A stretch of 32,383 bases of DNA from a virus: positions 1-32,383 of the IMG/VR virus record IMGVR_UViG_3300049856_000274; one strand, written 5' to 3'. A program made the translations under genes and the position numbers. Below, one piece after another: positions 1 to 5,837 of this stretch (within the stretch, counting starts at the first letter, position 1; each line of letters starts with the position of its first letter). The notes under the pieces are model-generated. The model ran no database searches, had not been told where the DNA came from, and worked only from the letters and a program-made list of their open reading frames with translations.

Positions 1-66
1 GGGGTAAACAACCCGACCTTCATCTCCAGGAGTGCGCTGGCGGCGCGGCCAACTAACTAAACTCAT
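1..66 (-). CDS. Partial small gene at the left edge (function unknown)
   Basis: An ATG at 64-66 on the minus strand opens a frame that stays open to the window edge (22 codons, beginning MSLVSWPRRQRTPGDEGR). It starts one base after the stop of the upstream gene, and a strong ribosome binding site (AAGGAG, six bases before the ATG) lies inside that gene's end. That spacing and the operon context support a real start. The rest is outside the window and no family can be named. Confidence 0.5.
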   Translation of the reverse strand, partial: MSLVSWPRRQRTPGDEGRVVYP

Positions 67-67
67 G

Positions 68-325
68 TCACTCTCCTTTGCGCCACTTGCCGTCGTTCAT
101 CATTCGCCAGGCCCGCATCATCTCGGCGCATTCTCGTGCTTCATCCACCATTGCCCAATCGCTGTGAGGCTTTAGGCCATCCGCAATTAGGTTTACGCGA
201 CGGATTGCCCACTGCTCGACAATCTCTGGCCCGAGAGGGTCACGTGCCAACAGAACGAACATGGGCTCATCAGGCAGCGCATTTGCGTAGCAATCAAACT
301 GACCTGGATCGTTCTTGCTTCCCAT
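68..325 (-). CDS. Hypothetical phage protein, 85 aa
   Basis: The start ATG is at 323-325, two bases after the stop of the neighbouring membrane-protein gene. The protein is acidic and compact, with the stretch PMFVLLARDPLGPEIVEQWA near residues 21-40. I associate this kind of sequence (FVL.A.DPL.P..V..WA) with a small protein recurring in phages of alphaproteobacteria, without a known function. No catalytic motif, signal peptide or membrane segment is visible. It belongs to the leftward operon under the proposed PL promoter, so it is probably made early and could act on the host. Confidence 0.75.
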   Translation of the reverse strand: MGSKNDPGQFDCYANALPDEPMFVLLARDPLGPEIVEQWAIRRVNLIADGLKPHSDWAMVDEARECAEMMRAWRMMNDGKWRKGE

Positions 326-327
326 AG

Positions 328-483
328 CTACTCTCCCCTTGCGTCATGCCAGCCATCGTGCCAGCCACTTGCGTTGCCTCTGCTCCACCCGATCGCGAGG
401 CCGATGAAGAACCAAATGACTGCCCCGGCGATGAACCCGGCAACGAATGGCAATTGGGTCAGCGCGTGCATGATGTCAGTCAT
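328..483 (-). CDS. Small single-span membrane protein, 51 aa
   Basis: A longer frame reaches 549, but the best start is the ATG at 481-483, which overlaps the stop of the upstream gene (480-482) as in the rest of this operon. The peptide begins MTDIMHALTQLPF and holds one hydrophobic segment (FVAGFIAGAVIWFFIGLAIGW, split roughly residues 13-33), followed by a short polar tail rich in G, W, H and D (GWHDGWHDARGE). This predicts one inner-membrane helix. It could be a holin-like or host-takeover protein, but early-operon placement away from a lysis cassette argues against a holin. Function unknown. Confidence 0.6.
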   Translation of the reverse strand: MTDIMHALTQLPFVAGFIAGAVIWFFIGLAIGWSRGNASGWHDGWHDARGE

Positions 484-650
484 GTGCGGTACTCGTGCTT
501 GATGTTCGGACATTTGCAATCCGCGATCGGCTTGGCGCACTGCCAGCACTTACCTTCGGCTTTCCGTTTGGCCCTGGTCGCCCGCCAACGCTCCTGACGT
601 TCGTATTCCGTCTCGCGAAACTGGTTGTCGAACCGGCGCCAATCACTCAT
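480..650 (-). CDS. Small cysteine-rich (zinc-ribbon-like) protein, 56 aa
   Basis: I read this frame directly from the minus strand: ATG at 648-650, TGA at 480-482. The product begins MSDWRRFDNQFRETEYERQE, is rich in Arg, Lys and Glu, and ends with a compact four-cysteine cluster (CWQC at about residues 35-38 and CKC at about 45-47). That spacing suggests a small metal-binding fold. Its ATG lies inside the end of the upstream gene (stop 643-645) and its stop overlaps the start of the next gene, the usual sign of a translationally coupled phage operon. Function unknown; nucleic acid or protein binding is plausible. Confidence 0.55.
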   Translation of the reverse strand: MSDWRRFDNQFRETEYERQERWRATRAKRKAEGKCWQCAKPIADCKCPNIKHEYRT

Positions 651-753
651 GGCCCTGTCCCTCCGCGGCGCGCATCAGCAGCAGCGCAATCACGAGCATG
701 GCCGGGACCCAGCCGGTAAACAGGCCGAACATGAACCAGTACAGGGGAGTCAT
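643..753 (-). CDS. Tiny membrane peptide, 36 aa
   Basis: A 36-codon frame starts with ATG at 751-753, overlapping the stop (750-752) of the preceding gene, and ends at 643-645 inside the start region of the next. The peptide MTPLYWFMFGLFTGWVPAML continues through VIALLLMRAAEGQGHE and is almost entirely one hydrophobic helix with a short charged tail. The overlaps at both ends and the membrane-like composition make it more than a chance frame. Function unknown. Confidence 0.5.
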   Translation of the reverse strand: MTPLYWFMFGLFTGWVPAMLVIALLLMRAAEGQGHE

Positions 754-959
754 GGGCGGCCCTCCGCTTTGGCGATGGTGGCGCGATGAATTACGATTTG
801 TTCGACATGAATATTGAAGCCATTTTCATTTCGCCGTTGCGCTTCTTCGTTGGCTACTTTGCGAAGCCAAAAAATCGGCACCTCTCCACCGAACATTGCA
901 AGTCGTCCAGCATTATCGATGAGTGCATATGCGATGAATTTCGGGTCTGATCGCTTCAT
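750..959 (-). CDS. Hypothetical protein, 69 aa
   Basis: Starts at the ATG at 957-959, overlapping the stop of the upstream gene (956-958). The sequence (MKRSDPKFIAYALIDNAG...) has alternating hydrophobic residues consistent with a small alpha/beta fold and no cysteines or membrane helix. No family recognised. It is the third gene of the leftward early operon. Confidence 0.65.
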   Translation of the reverse strand: MKRSDPKFIAYALIDNAGRLAMFGGEVPIFWLRKVANEEAQRRNENGFNIHVEQIVIHRATIAKAEGRP

Positions 960-1255
960 GACCGTGCCCCCCGTAGCTTCATCTCAAGCCGGGTCCGGCG
1001 CTGGCTGATCTCGGAGATGGCGATCGCGTAGTCGAACGCGGTCGGGCCGTTCGTCTCGTCGTACCGGCCCTCGGCGACATTGCGCTGGAAGGCGAGGTAC
1101 CGCAGCGTCCACCGATGTTCGGATGCCTCCAGCACCCGCAGGCGCGTGGCGTCATCCCTCATTTGCGGCAGCTGCGCGTCGATGGCCCGCACGAGGCGCT
1201 CGACAAAGCCGGGCGCCTCGGGCTTGAGCGGGAAGGTGAGGACGACGGCGGTCAT
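956..1255 (-). CDS. Hypothetical protein, 99 aa
   Basis: The frame starts at the ATG at 1253-1255, two bases after the preceding stop. The product (MTAVVLTFPLKPEAPGFVER...) is mostly helical by composition, rich in Arg, Glu and Leu, and ends in a basic helix (ISQRRTRLEMKLRGARS). No motif or family is recognised. It is the second gene of the leftward operon and overlaps the next gene by four bases, so it is probably co-translated with it. Confidence 0.65.
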   Translation of the reverse strand: MTAVVLTFPLKPEAPGFVERLVRAIDAQLPQMRDDATRLRVLEASEHRWTLRYLAFQRNVAEGRYDETNGPTAFDYAIAISEISQRRTRLEMKLRGARS

Positions 1256-1257
1256 GG

Positions 1258-1458
1258 TCAGTTCTCGACCTTGACCGTTTCGACCGTCACCCTGGTTTCG
1301 AGAACCTCAACGAGCTGATAGATGCCGACCCGAACAGGGGCCTCACCCTCGGCCGCTTTTTCCAGAGTCAGATAGGCGTAGACATCGACATCGACGCCGT
1401 CTGCGTCGTGGCTGGCATTGCAGTAAATCTTGTCGGGAAACTTGGTCTGGTCGGTCAT
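1258..1458 (-). CDS. Hypothetical protein, 66 aa; first gene of the leftward early operon
   Basis: Start ATG at 1456-1458, about 100 bases downstream of the proposed PL start site, so it would be the promoter-proximal gene, in the position lambda uses for N. The peptide (MTDQTKFPDKIYCNASHDAD...) is acidic, rich in Val and Asp with a beta-strand pattern. It is not Arg-rich, so it does not look like an N-type antiterminator. Function unknown. Confidence 0.65.
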   Translation of the reverse strand: MTDQTKFPDKIYCNASHDADGVDVDVYAYLTLEKAAEGEAPVRVGIYQLVEVLETRVTVETVKVEN

Positions 1459-1561
1459 GTGCCCTCGCTGGTGCCATGGTGGGGAGGCTTTCCCTCCCCT
1501 GTTGCCATGGTGTCCTCCTGGGTAAGAACCGGAATGGGTTCCAACTCAGCTTGCGAGGGCA

Positions 1562-1590
1562 GTGTTACCAAATCGGCAACAGCGGGTCAA
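1562..1590 (-). promoter_or_regulatory. Leftward early promoter (PL-like)
   Basis: On the minus strand a -35 box TTGACC (1585-1590) and a -10 box TAACAC (1562-1567) are separated by exactly 17 bases. One operator copy (1564-1580) covers the spacer and -10 and a second (1598-1614) lies just upstream of the -35. It reads into the leftward operon at 1458-1. The layout mirrors the rightward promoter at 2033-2061. Confidence 0.7.
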
Positions 1591-1614
1591 TAGAAATATT
1601 GCCAACTTGGCAAC
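1564..1614. promoter_or_regulatory. Left operators (two 17-bp dyad sites, OL-like)
   Basis: GTTACCAAATCGGCAAC at 1564-1580 and ATTGCCAACTTGGCAAC at 1598-1614 are two versions of a near-palindrome with half-site GTTGCC. They belong to the same family as three sites beside the repressor gene. The centre-to-centre distance is 34 bp, about three helical turns, which would suit cooperative repressor binding. Confidence 0.75.
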
Positions 1615-1649
1615 AAAATCCAACCTAGGACTGTTTTACCACCAAGTAT

Positions 1650-1973
1650 TCAACCAGATTTGCTGCTATCGCGGCGGTTCTTGACCATCGCCTCAATCAC
1701 GTCGCGGGCCTGCTGAAGCGTTTCAAGCGAGGCTCCGCGCAGCAGGGCGTCTACGCTTGGTTGAGTTGGCGGGCGCCATAGGTCTTCAGGGCGAATGCTC
1801 ATTGCAGCAGCCAGCGAGGCAATCTTGTCGGGGTTGAGCCGATGCTGTTCATTTCGCCAGCGCCAAATCGTTTCGCGAGCGCACGACAGTTTGTCGGCGA
1901 GCTTCTCATCCGAGAGGTGGAAATGATCCATCCATTCTGTGATGAATAATCGCGGGAGCTTCTGAGTTGCCAT
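1650..1973 (-). CDS. CI-like lysogeny repressor (HTH), 107 aa
   Basis: The frame extends upstream to 2357, but that extension runs through the operators and the oppositely oriented cro gene. The sensible start is the ATG at 1971-1973 (MATQKLPRLFITEW...). A lambda-repressor-like helix-turn-helix spans about residues 10-60, with LSDEKLADKLSCARETIWRW as the two-helix core. The C-terminal half is short (about residues 65-107, helical), and there is no LexA-like Ser-Lys peptidase domain, so it is not a self-cleaving repressor. It lies back to back with the cro-like gene, with one operator overlapping its own start codon, implying autorepression. Role as immunity repressor is inferred from position, fold and operators. 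Confidence 0.8.
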   Translation of the reverse strand: MATQKLPRLFITEWMDHFHLSDEKLADKLSCARETIWRWRNEQHRLNPDKIASLAAAMSIRPEDLWRPPTQPSVDALLRGASLETLQQARDVIEAMVKNRRDSSKSG

Positions 1974-2059
1974 AGTGGCAACATTAGTCACGTCCGCAAC
2001 TTCCGTCGTTTGCCAATCCGGTAATAGATCACTTGACGAACTGTTGCCGGTTTGGTAAC
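1966..2059. promoter_or_regulatory. Right operator cluster (three 17-bp dyad sites, OR-like)
   Basis: Three copies of the GTTGCC..n..GGCAAC dyad lie between the repressor and cro-like genes: GTTGCCATAGTGGCAAC at 1966-1982 (covering the repressor start codon), TTTGCCAATCCGGTAAT at 2009-2025, and GTTGCCGGTTTGGTAAC at 2043-2059 (covering the PR spacer and -10). Spacings are 43 and 34 bp centre to centre. The arrangement matches a three-site control region that can be read by both proteins. Confidence 0.8.
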
Positions 2060-2061
2060 AA
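2033..2061 (+). promoter_or_regulatory. Rightward early promoter (PR-like)
   Basis: TTGACG at 2033-2038 and TAACAA at 2056-2061 are spaced by 17 bases on the plus strand. Transcription would be expected to begin about seven bases past the -10, at or next to base 2068, which is the first base of the cro-like ATG. The -10 and spacer coincide with an operator, so repressor binding would block polymerase. Confidence 0.7.
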
Positions 2062-2067
2062 TCGCGC

Positions 2068-2301
2068 ATGACAATCAATGCCAAACCGCATCCATTGCGA
2101 GAGTACCGGGTCCGGGAATCGCTGACACAGGACCGGCTGGCCGAACTCTTGGGTGTGTCCAAGGCAGCGGTCTCGCGCTGGGAAAGTGGCGAGCGCAAGC
2201 CCGACCAGCAGGCTTGCCGCAACATCGCGAAGAAGACCGGAATTTCCGTCGAACAACTCCGGCCGGACCTGGTGGAATTCTTGGGAGCGCCATGCCTATG
2301 A
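2068..2301 (+). CDS. Cro-like HTH regulator, 77 aa
   Basis: A compact XRE/Cro-type helix-turn-helix protein. Residues 10-60 carry the fold, with RVRESLTQDRLAELLGVSKA as the first helices and VSRWESGERKPDQQACRNIA following. The tail after about residue 65 is short. The gene is divergent from the repressor and is the first gene of the rightward operon. It has no Shine-Dalgarno sequence, and the predicted PR start site coincides with its ATG, so the mRNA may be leaderless. By analogy with lambda it should compete with the repressor for the operators. That role is inferred. Confidence 0.8.
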   Translation: MTINAKPHPLREYRVRESLTQDRLAELLGVSKAAVSRWESGERKPDQQACRNIAKKTGISVEQLRPDLVEFLGAPCL

Positions 2302-2695
2302 GGATGGCGCTGAAAATCCAACACAATACCCATACTGGGCACCCCGGGTTGGCCCACCCATCAGCAACATGTTGCCTTACAACCATCACGCGTACAACCA
2401 CAACGCAGTACCAGTCGCGGGGTATTGATAGACGCGCGAATCGTTTCCCGGTTCCGCAGCGATGTCAATGCCTTGCCGGATACCAATTCAGCGGCGCGCA
2501 TTCTAAGCGTCTCATCCGCCGTGGTGAGCGTGGGCCTGCAGTGATGCCGGCCTCTCGCGTCGCTGGTCCCCATGTCGGGGGACTGCCCGAGGTGGTGACT
2601 GACGAGGCTCCCGTTCTTCCCGGCTGAGTCGGTTGCCGCCTCGGGTTTGTTTGTAAGACGTGCGTGCGTGTTGTTCCTCATGTCGAGAGACTTCG
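2302..2695. other. 394-bp stretch without a supported gene
   Basis: Between cro and the nuclease gene I find only weak frames. One on the minus strand (2361-2723) has an unconvincing Ser/Thr/Arg-rich composition. A plus-strand frame with a TTG start near 2423 (about 39 codons to 2541) also lacks a good ribosome binding site. Short GC-rich dyads such as CCCCATGTCGGGG (2570-2582) occur. In a lambda-like layout this is where antitermination, cII-type or terminator signals sit, but none can be shown here. Confidence 0.4.
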
Positions 2696-3118
2696 ATGCC
2701 ACGCGCGCAGCAGACATTGTCACGATCGGAATATCTCGCGGACGTGGCGCACCGCCCGTTCGCGCTCCCGAACAACGGCGCTGGACGATACGCGCTTGGT
2801 CGTCTGAAGACTGGCGAGATGAACAAGACCGAGTACGCCTACTCGGAGCATCTGCGGCTGTTGCAGCTCACCGACAAGATCGCCTGGTACAAATTCGAGG
2901 CCGTCAAGTTGCGGCTCGCAGACAGTACGTTCTATTCGCCGGACTTCCTGGTCCTGCACTCGGACGGTGTTCTTGAAGTGCACGAGGTCAAGGGCGTCTG
3001 GGAAGACGATGCGCGCGTGAAGATCAAAGTCGCCGCGTCGCTCTATCCATTCCGGTTCATTGCAGTCACGGCACGCGCCAAGAAGCTTGGTGGCGGCTGG
3101 GATGTGGAGACGTTCTGA
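2696..3118 (+). CDS. DUF1064-like phage nuclease, 140 aa
   Basis: The frame opens at 2660, but the start at 2696 (MPRAQQTLSRSEYLADVAH...) is preferred. The sequence has the look of the DUF1064 / PD-(D/E)XK phage nuclease group: a conserved acidic position after NKTEYAYSEHL (about residues 43-53), then SPDFLVL with the metal-binding Asp, then EVHEVKG with the E-x-K signature (about residues 101-107), followed by a helix and a strand that reads PFRFIAV. These enzymes are thought to cut branched or phage replication DNA. It is the second gene of the rightward operon and shares one base with the next start. Confidence 0.65.
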   Translation: MPRAQQTLSRSEYLADVAHRPFALPNNGAGRYALGRLKTGEMNKTEYAYSEHLRLLQLTDKIAWYKFEAVKLRLADSTFYSPDFLVLHSDGVLEVHEVKGVWEDDARVKIKVAASLYPFRFIAVTARAKKLGGGWDVETF

Positions 3119-3378
3119 TGAGTCAGCAGCTCACGTTCCTGACGATCGGCGGCGATGTCCACACCGCGACTGTGCGCGGCAAACATTACGTCCAGCCGCG
3201 CGGCTACTACTACCACCCTGGCACAGGGCCGGCAGACCAGACGTGCGGATCGTGCCGGCACTGCGTCAGAAGCAGCCGATGGGCGAAGTGCGGCCTCAAC
3301 GAGGCGCGGTGGACACATAGCCGCACTACGGACATCCTCGCGCGCTCACCAGCCTGCAAATATTGGGAACTCGGATGA
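3118..3378 (+). CDS. Small Cys-rich phage protein, 86 aa
   Basis: ATG at 3118 overlaps the upstream TGA. Residues about 42-80 contain CGSCRHC, then AKCGL and finally PACKYWE. This CxxCxxC...C...C arrangement points to a metal-binding knuckle. The N-terminal half (GGDVHTATVRGKHYVQPRGY) looks like beta strands. Similar small proteins with this terminal cysteine pattern are seen in rhizobial phages, but no function is established. It sits between the nuclease and replication genes, so a DNA-metabolism or regulatory role is possible. Confidence 0.7.
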   Translation: MSQQLTFLTIGGDVHTATVRGKHYVQPRGYYYHPGTGPADQTCGSCRHCVRSSRWAKCGLNEARWTHSRTTDILARSPACKYWELG

Positions 3379-3425
3379 GCTGCTGAACTCCCATGAAATG
3401 GAACCAGATATTCAGGAACTGGCAC

Positions 3426-3662
3426 ATGAGCAGGCGCATCAACGAGACGATCAAGCAATACGACCTTCGCAAGATCGACGAGGAAGCCAAGCGCATGGCC
3501 AACTACAAGGCCAAGCCCAAGGTGCAGTTCGGCGACCGTGTCGCGCTGAACGAGGATGAGGACGAGTCATTGCCGGCACATGTCGCGCAGGACCTGAAGT
3601 TCTGTCAGGCGATGGTGCGGGCGGGCTATGTGCTGAGAGAGCTGGAAGAGGTGCGGGGGTGA
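3426..3662 (+). CDS. Hypothetical protein, 78 aa
   Basis: Two starts are possible: 3393 (89 aa) and 3426. I prefer 3426 because AGGA lies eight bases upstream, whereas 3393 has no visible ribosome binding site. The product (MSRRINETIKQYDLRKIDEE...) is helical and charged, with a basic centre (KRMANYKAKPKVQFG) and an acidic patch EDEDES. No domain recognised. It ends with a GTGA overlap into the next gene. Confidence 0.6.
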   Translation: MSRRINETIKQYDLRKIDEEAKRMANYKAKPKVQFGDRVALNEDEDESLPAHVAQDLKFCQAMVRAGYVLRELEEVRG

Positions 3663-4162
3663 GCAAGCACGAAAAGATCGTGGCGCTGCGCAGTCATCAG
3701 ACCATTGATGAGGCGATACGAGAAATCCACGGCAAGTTTGCGGAAGCGCTGGCCTCCGATGGGAAGGCATTCAACGCGCGCCTGGCTGCTGGACAGATGC
3801 TGATCATTCTCCGCGAGCGAGTAGAGGCCGGCGAGGCTGGCAATGGCGTTGAGTGGTGGCCCTGGTACGAAAGCAAGTTCGTGCGCAGTCGCAAGGATGC
3901 CGAGAAGGTCATGGCTCTCGCCAGAGCCGAAGACCCGGAAGCTGCGGCAGAAGAAGCCAGAGCCAGAAACTCGGAGCACCAAAGGCAACATAAGTCCCGC
4001 TTAGTAAGCGGGAGAACAAATTCCCAATCAGACGAACAATGCGAAACCTACGATGTCTACGTAGAGGACCTCGTCGATCACGCGTTTCGGCTTGTCAAGG
4101 AAATGGACGCCGAGCAACAGGAACAGTTCATCGCGAAACTAAAGGGGTACTTCAAATGGTGA
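3659..4162 (+). CDS. Hypothetical helical protein (weakly DUF3102-like), 167 aa
   Basis: The GTG start at 3659 overlaps the previous TGA. Residues about 15-85 are helical, with a pattern in which an Ala-rich helix with a GQ.L turn precedes WWPWYESKF and a basic helix VRSRKDAEKVMALAR. That resembles phage DUF3102-type proteins, which share a G-x-L...W..W.......R.A..YM..A pattern; I am not sure of the match. The tail from about residue 100 is low-complexity and ends in VEDLVDHAFRLVKEMDAEQQ. A possible DNA-binding accessory factor. Confidence 0.6.
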   Translation: MSKHEKIVALRSHQTIDEAIREIHGKFAEALASDGKAFNARLAAGQMLIILRERVEAGEAGNGVEWWPWYESKFVRSRKDAEKVMALARAEDPEAAAEEARARNSEHQRQHKSRLVSGRTNSQSDEQCETYDVYVEDLVDHAFRLVKEMDAEQQEQFIAKLKGYFKW

Positions 4163-4632
4163 AGACGCGAAAGACCATGGCGGAAAAAATGGACATCTCC
4201 ATTGATGTTTTTCAGAGAGACATCAATGATGGAATGCCATGCACCGCATCCTTGTGCATGGAAAAGGTGGCGATCGCGCGGGCACTGGACAAGATTGATC
4301 CAGGAGCCGCAGCAAGAGGTCAGCACCACAAGGTGCGGGTTGATGCCGGCCACATCAAGTTCAACTACCAGGGCTATCGGTGGAAGGCGGAAACGCCGAA
4401 GGTTGCCCGCCGCGCCCTTATCATGTTCGACAACAAGAAGACGAGGCCGGAAGTCAAGCCGCACAGCTACAGACTGACGGCGATCAAGGGGACCAAGATC
4501 AAAAAAGGTCAGCCCCTGTCGGCTGAGCGGAAGAAGCAAATTCTTCAGGCACAGCGCGATCGGCAGAAGGCCGGGCGCAATCGCTACATGCTCAGGCAAC
4601 GCCTGGTCGGGTTCGATCTTGGGCACGGCTGA
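4156..4632 (+). CDS. Hypothetical basic protein, 158 aa
   Basis: The frame is open from 4039, but the ATG at 4156 overlapping the upstream stop is the natural start (MVKTRKTMAEKMDISIDVFQ...). The protein is strongly basic (many Lys and Arg), with a strand-rich centre (HKVRVDAGHIKFNYQGYRW) and a long basic C-terminal helix (LSAERKKQILQAQRDRQKAG). That composition suggests nucleic acid binding. No family recognised. It lies directly upstream of the replication initiator-like gene. Confidence 0.6.
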   Translation: MVKTRKTMAEKMDISIDVFQRDINDGMPCTASLCMEKVAIARALDKIDPGAAARGQHHKVRVDAGHIKFNYQGYRWKAETPKVARRALIMFDNKKTRPEVKPHSYRLTAIKGTKIKKGQPLSAERKKQILQAQRDRQKAGRNRYMLRQRLVGFDLGHG

Positions 4633-4649
4633 CGAAGGCAACGTGATGC

Positions 4650-5468
4650 ATGAGCGACGACACACTGATCGAGGACCTCGTGCGCGCCGGCTTGTCGGCC
4701 GATCTGATCGGACGTGTCGTGCGTGTCCTCATTGTCCACGGAAGTCACAGGACATCCGCGGAACAGGTGGACGCGAGGCGGATGCGGGATCGTGAGCGTA
4801 AACGTGTAGAACGAGAAGAGTTGCGTAAAATCAAAGAGTTGGCGAAAGCAAACGATGTCGCCAGCAAAAATGATGTTCCGCGGACATCCGCGGACAGCGA
4901 TGTTGTATGCACTAATGTAGTAAGTAAGATAGTAGCTTCCAGTAAAGGAAGTGAAGTAAGTAAGAAAGCAAGTACTGAACTTAACAGTACTGAACTACCT
5001 AATACTGTACATCGGGCGCGCGCGCGAGGAACTCGAATTTCTACTGACTGGCGGCCGTCCGCGGACGCGGTGATGTGGTGCCGGTCGTATGGGGTCGTCG
5101 GCGCTCAGCTTGAGACTCTGATCTCTGAATTCATCGACTACTGGGTGGCCATACCTGGTCAGCGCGGATGCAAGATGGGCGTGCTTGGTTGGGACTCTAC
5201 GTTCCGCAATCGTGTTCGGCAGAAGGTGCCAACACCGCGGCCGCTAGCCGCGACCGAGCCGACTTTTAAGACACCACCACCAGAATTTCTGGAACGGGAG
5301 CGGCAGCGCAATGCAGCAAAAGGAACGAGCGTTCGGAACGATGCCGTTGTCAGCAACAACGGGGCCGGTCACGCGCCAGAACTATGCCTTTCGGGCGGAG
5401 GGGTACTGCGCAAGGAAGTCACCGGAACGCAAGGGGATGCACCCGACGATCACCATGCAAAGCGATGA
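4650..5468 (+). CDS. Phage replication initiator-like protein (O/DnaT type), 272 aa
   Basis: The N-terminal third is a charged helical region (MRDRERKRVEREELRKIKEL, about residues 45-65). The centre is a Ser/Thr/Asn-rich linker with STELNSTEL (about residues 107-117). The C-terminal domain (about residues 125-195) carries ARGTRISTDWRPSADAVMW, then EFIDYWVAIPG, CKMGVLGWDSTFRNRVR. This follows the 'RGTRL..DW.PS ... F.DYW.A.PG ... K.DW..T.RNWVR' pattern of phage replication proteins with a DnaT-like C-terminal domain, which recruit helicase loaders. The gene itself contains a cluster of repeats that may be the origin, as in lambda O. The Ser-rich, AT-richer linker stands out from the GC-rich flanks. 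Confidence 0.7.
   Translation: MSDDTLIEDLVRAGLSADLIGRVVRVLIVHGSHRTSAEQVDARRMRDRERKRVEREELRKIKELAKANDVASKNDVPRTSADSDVVCTNVVSKIVASSKGSEVSKKASTELNSTELPNTVHRARARGTRISTDWRPSADAVMWCRSYGVVGAQLETLISEFIDYWVAIPGQRGCKMGVLGWDSTFRNRVRQKVPTPRPLAATEPTFKTPPPEFLERERQRNAAKGTSVRNDAVVSNNGAGHAPELCLSGGGVLRKEVTGTQGDAPDDHHAKR
4755..5065. repeat. Repeat cluster inside the replication gene; candidate origin
   Basis: The palindrome TCCGCGGA occurs at 4755-4762, 4877-4884, 4887-4894 and 5058-5065; I noticed it nowhere else in the window. The middle two form a tandem of TCCGCGGACA. Between the last two sites lies an AT-rich stretch with two AGTAAGTAAGA copies (4919-4929, 4955-4965) and two AGTACTGAACT copies (4971-4981, 4986-4996). 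Iterons next to an AT-rich stretch inside an initiator gene is the lambda ori layout. Activity as an origin is inferred. Confidence 0.5.
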
Positions 5469-5631
5469 GCTTGGATTGTGGTTGCGATATTTTGACTATC
5501 TCGGTCGGCGGCCATGGGCGTTCCAGCGCATGTTGGACTGGCCGGACGCCGGTCATTACTTCACGGTGCCGGAGGAAAAGCCAGAGTGGTTCGATCCTGA
5601 TTACGCAGACAGGCTGGCGAGGACGGCATGA
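5437..5631 (+). CDS. Hypothetical protein, 64 aa
   Basis: The frame is open from 5311 (106 aa), but that start would overlap the replication gene by 158 bases. I place the start at 5437 (MHPTITMQSDELGLWLRYFD...), overlapping by 32 bases; 5455 is also possible. None of the three has a well-spaced ribosome binding site (AAGGGG directly abuts 5437). The product has many aromatics (RYFDYLGRRPWAFQRMLDW, PEWFDPDY) and no known motif. Start uncertain; the C-terminal part is probably real because the next gene overlaps its stop with ATGA. Confidence 0.5.
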   Translation: MHPTITMQSDELGLWLRYFDYLGRRPWAFQRMLDWPDAGHYFTVPEEKPEWFDPDYADRLARTA

Positions 5632-5837
5632 ACGTTCACGTCAACAGTGCCAGTACCGGCCGTGTGAGCAACGCCGGGCGCAACATGGTGCACCTGTTCA
5701 GCCGATCGCCAGCCTACCCGGACCTGCTGGCGCGTGCGCGGCGCGAGGACAGGCGGCTGAGCCTCATCGAGCGGGAGACGCAGTCGATCTGGGTTGCCGT
5801 GGAATGGCTGAATGAATGGAAGCAGGAGAAACGTTGA
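5628..5837 (+). CDS. Hypothetical protein, 69 aa
   Basis: ATG at 5628 overlaps the preceding stop, and the stop at 5835-5837 overlaps the next start. The product (MNVHVNSASTGRVSNAGRNM...) has a polar N-terminus and an Arg/Glu-rich helical C-terminal half ending in VAVEWLNEWKQEKR. No family recognised. The tight coupling at both ends is the main support. Confidence 0.6.
   Translation: MNVHVNSASTGRVSNAGRNMVHLFSRSPAYPDLLARARREDRRLSLIERETQSIWVAVEWLNEWKQEKR

Noticed and set aside
1974-2357. Upstream extension of the repressor frame to a 235-aa protein
   Set aside because: It runs through all three right operators and the oppositely oriented cro-like gene, and the added residues look random. The start at 1973 gives a normal HTH repressor.
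2052-2627. 191-codon plus-strand frame over cro
   Set aside because: It is a shadow in another frame of cro and has no protein-like features; the cro frame has a clear HTH.
2361-2723. 120-codon minus-strand frame downstream of cro
   Set aside because: Composition is Ser/Thr/Arg/Cys-rich without pattern, it overlaps the nuclease start, and it lacks a ribosome binding site.
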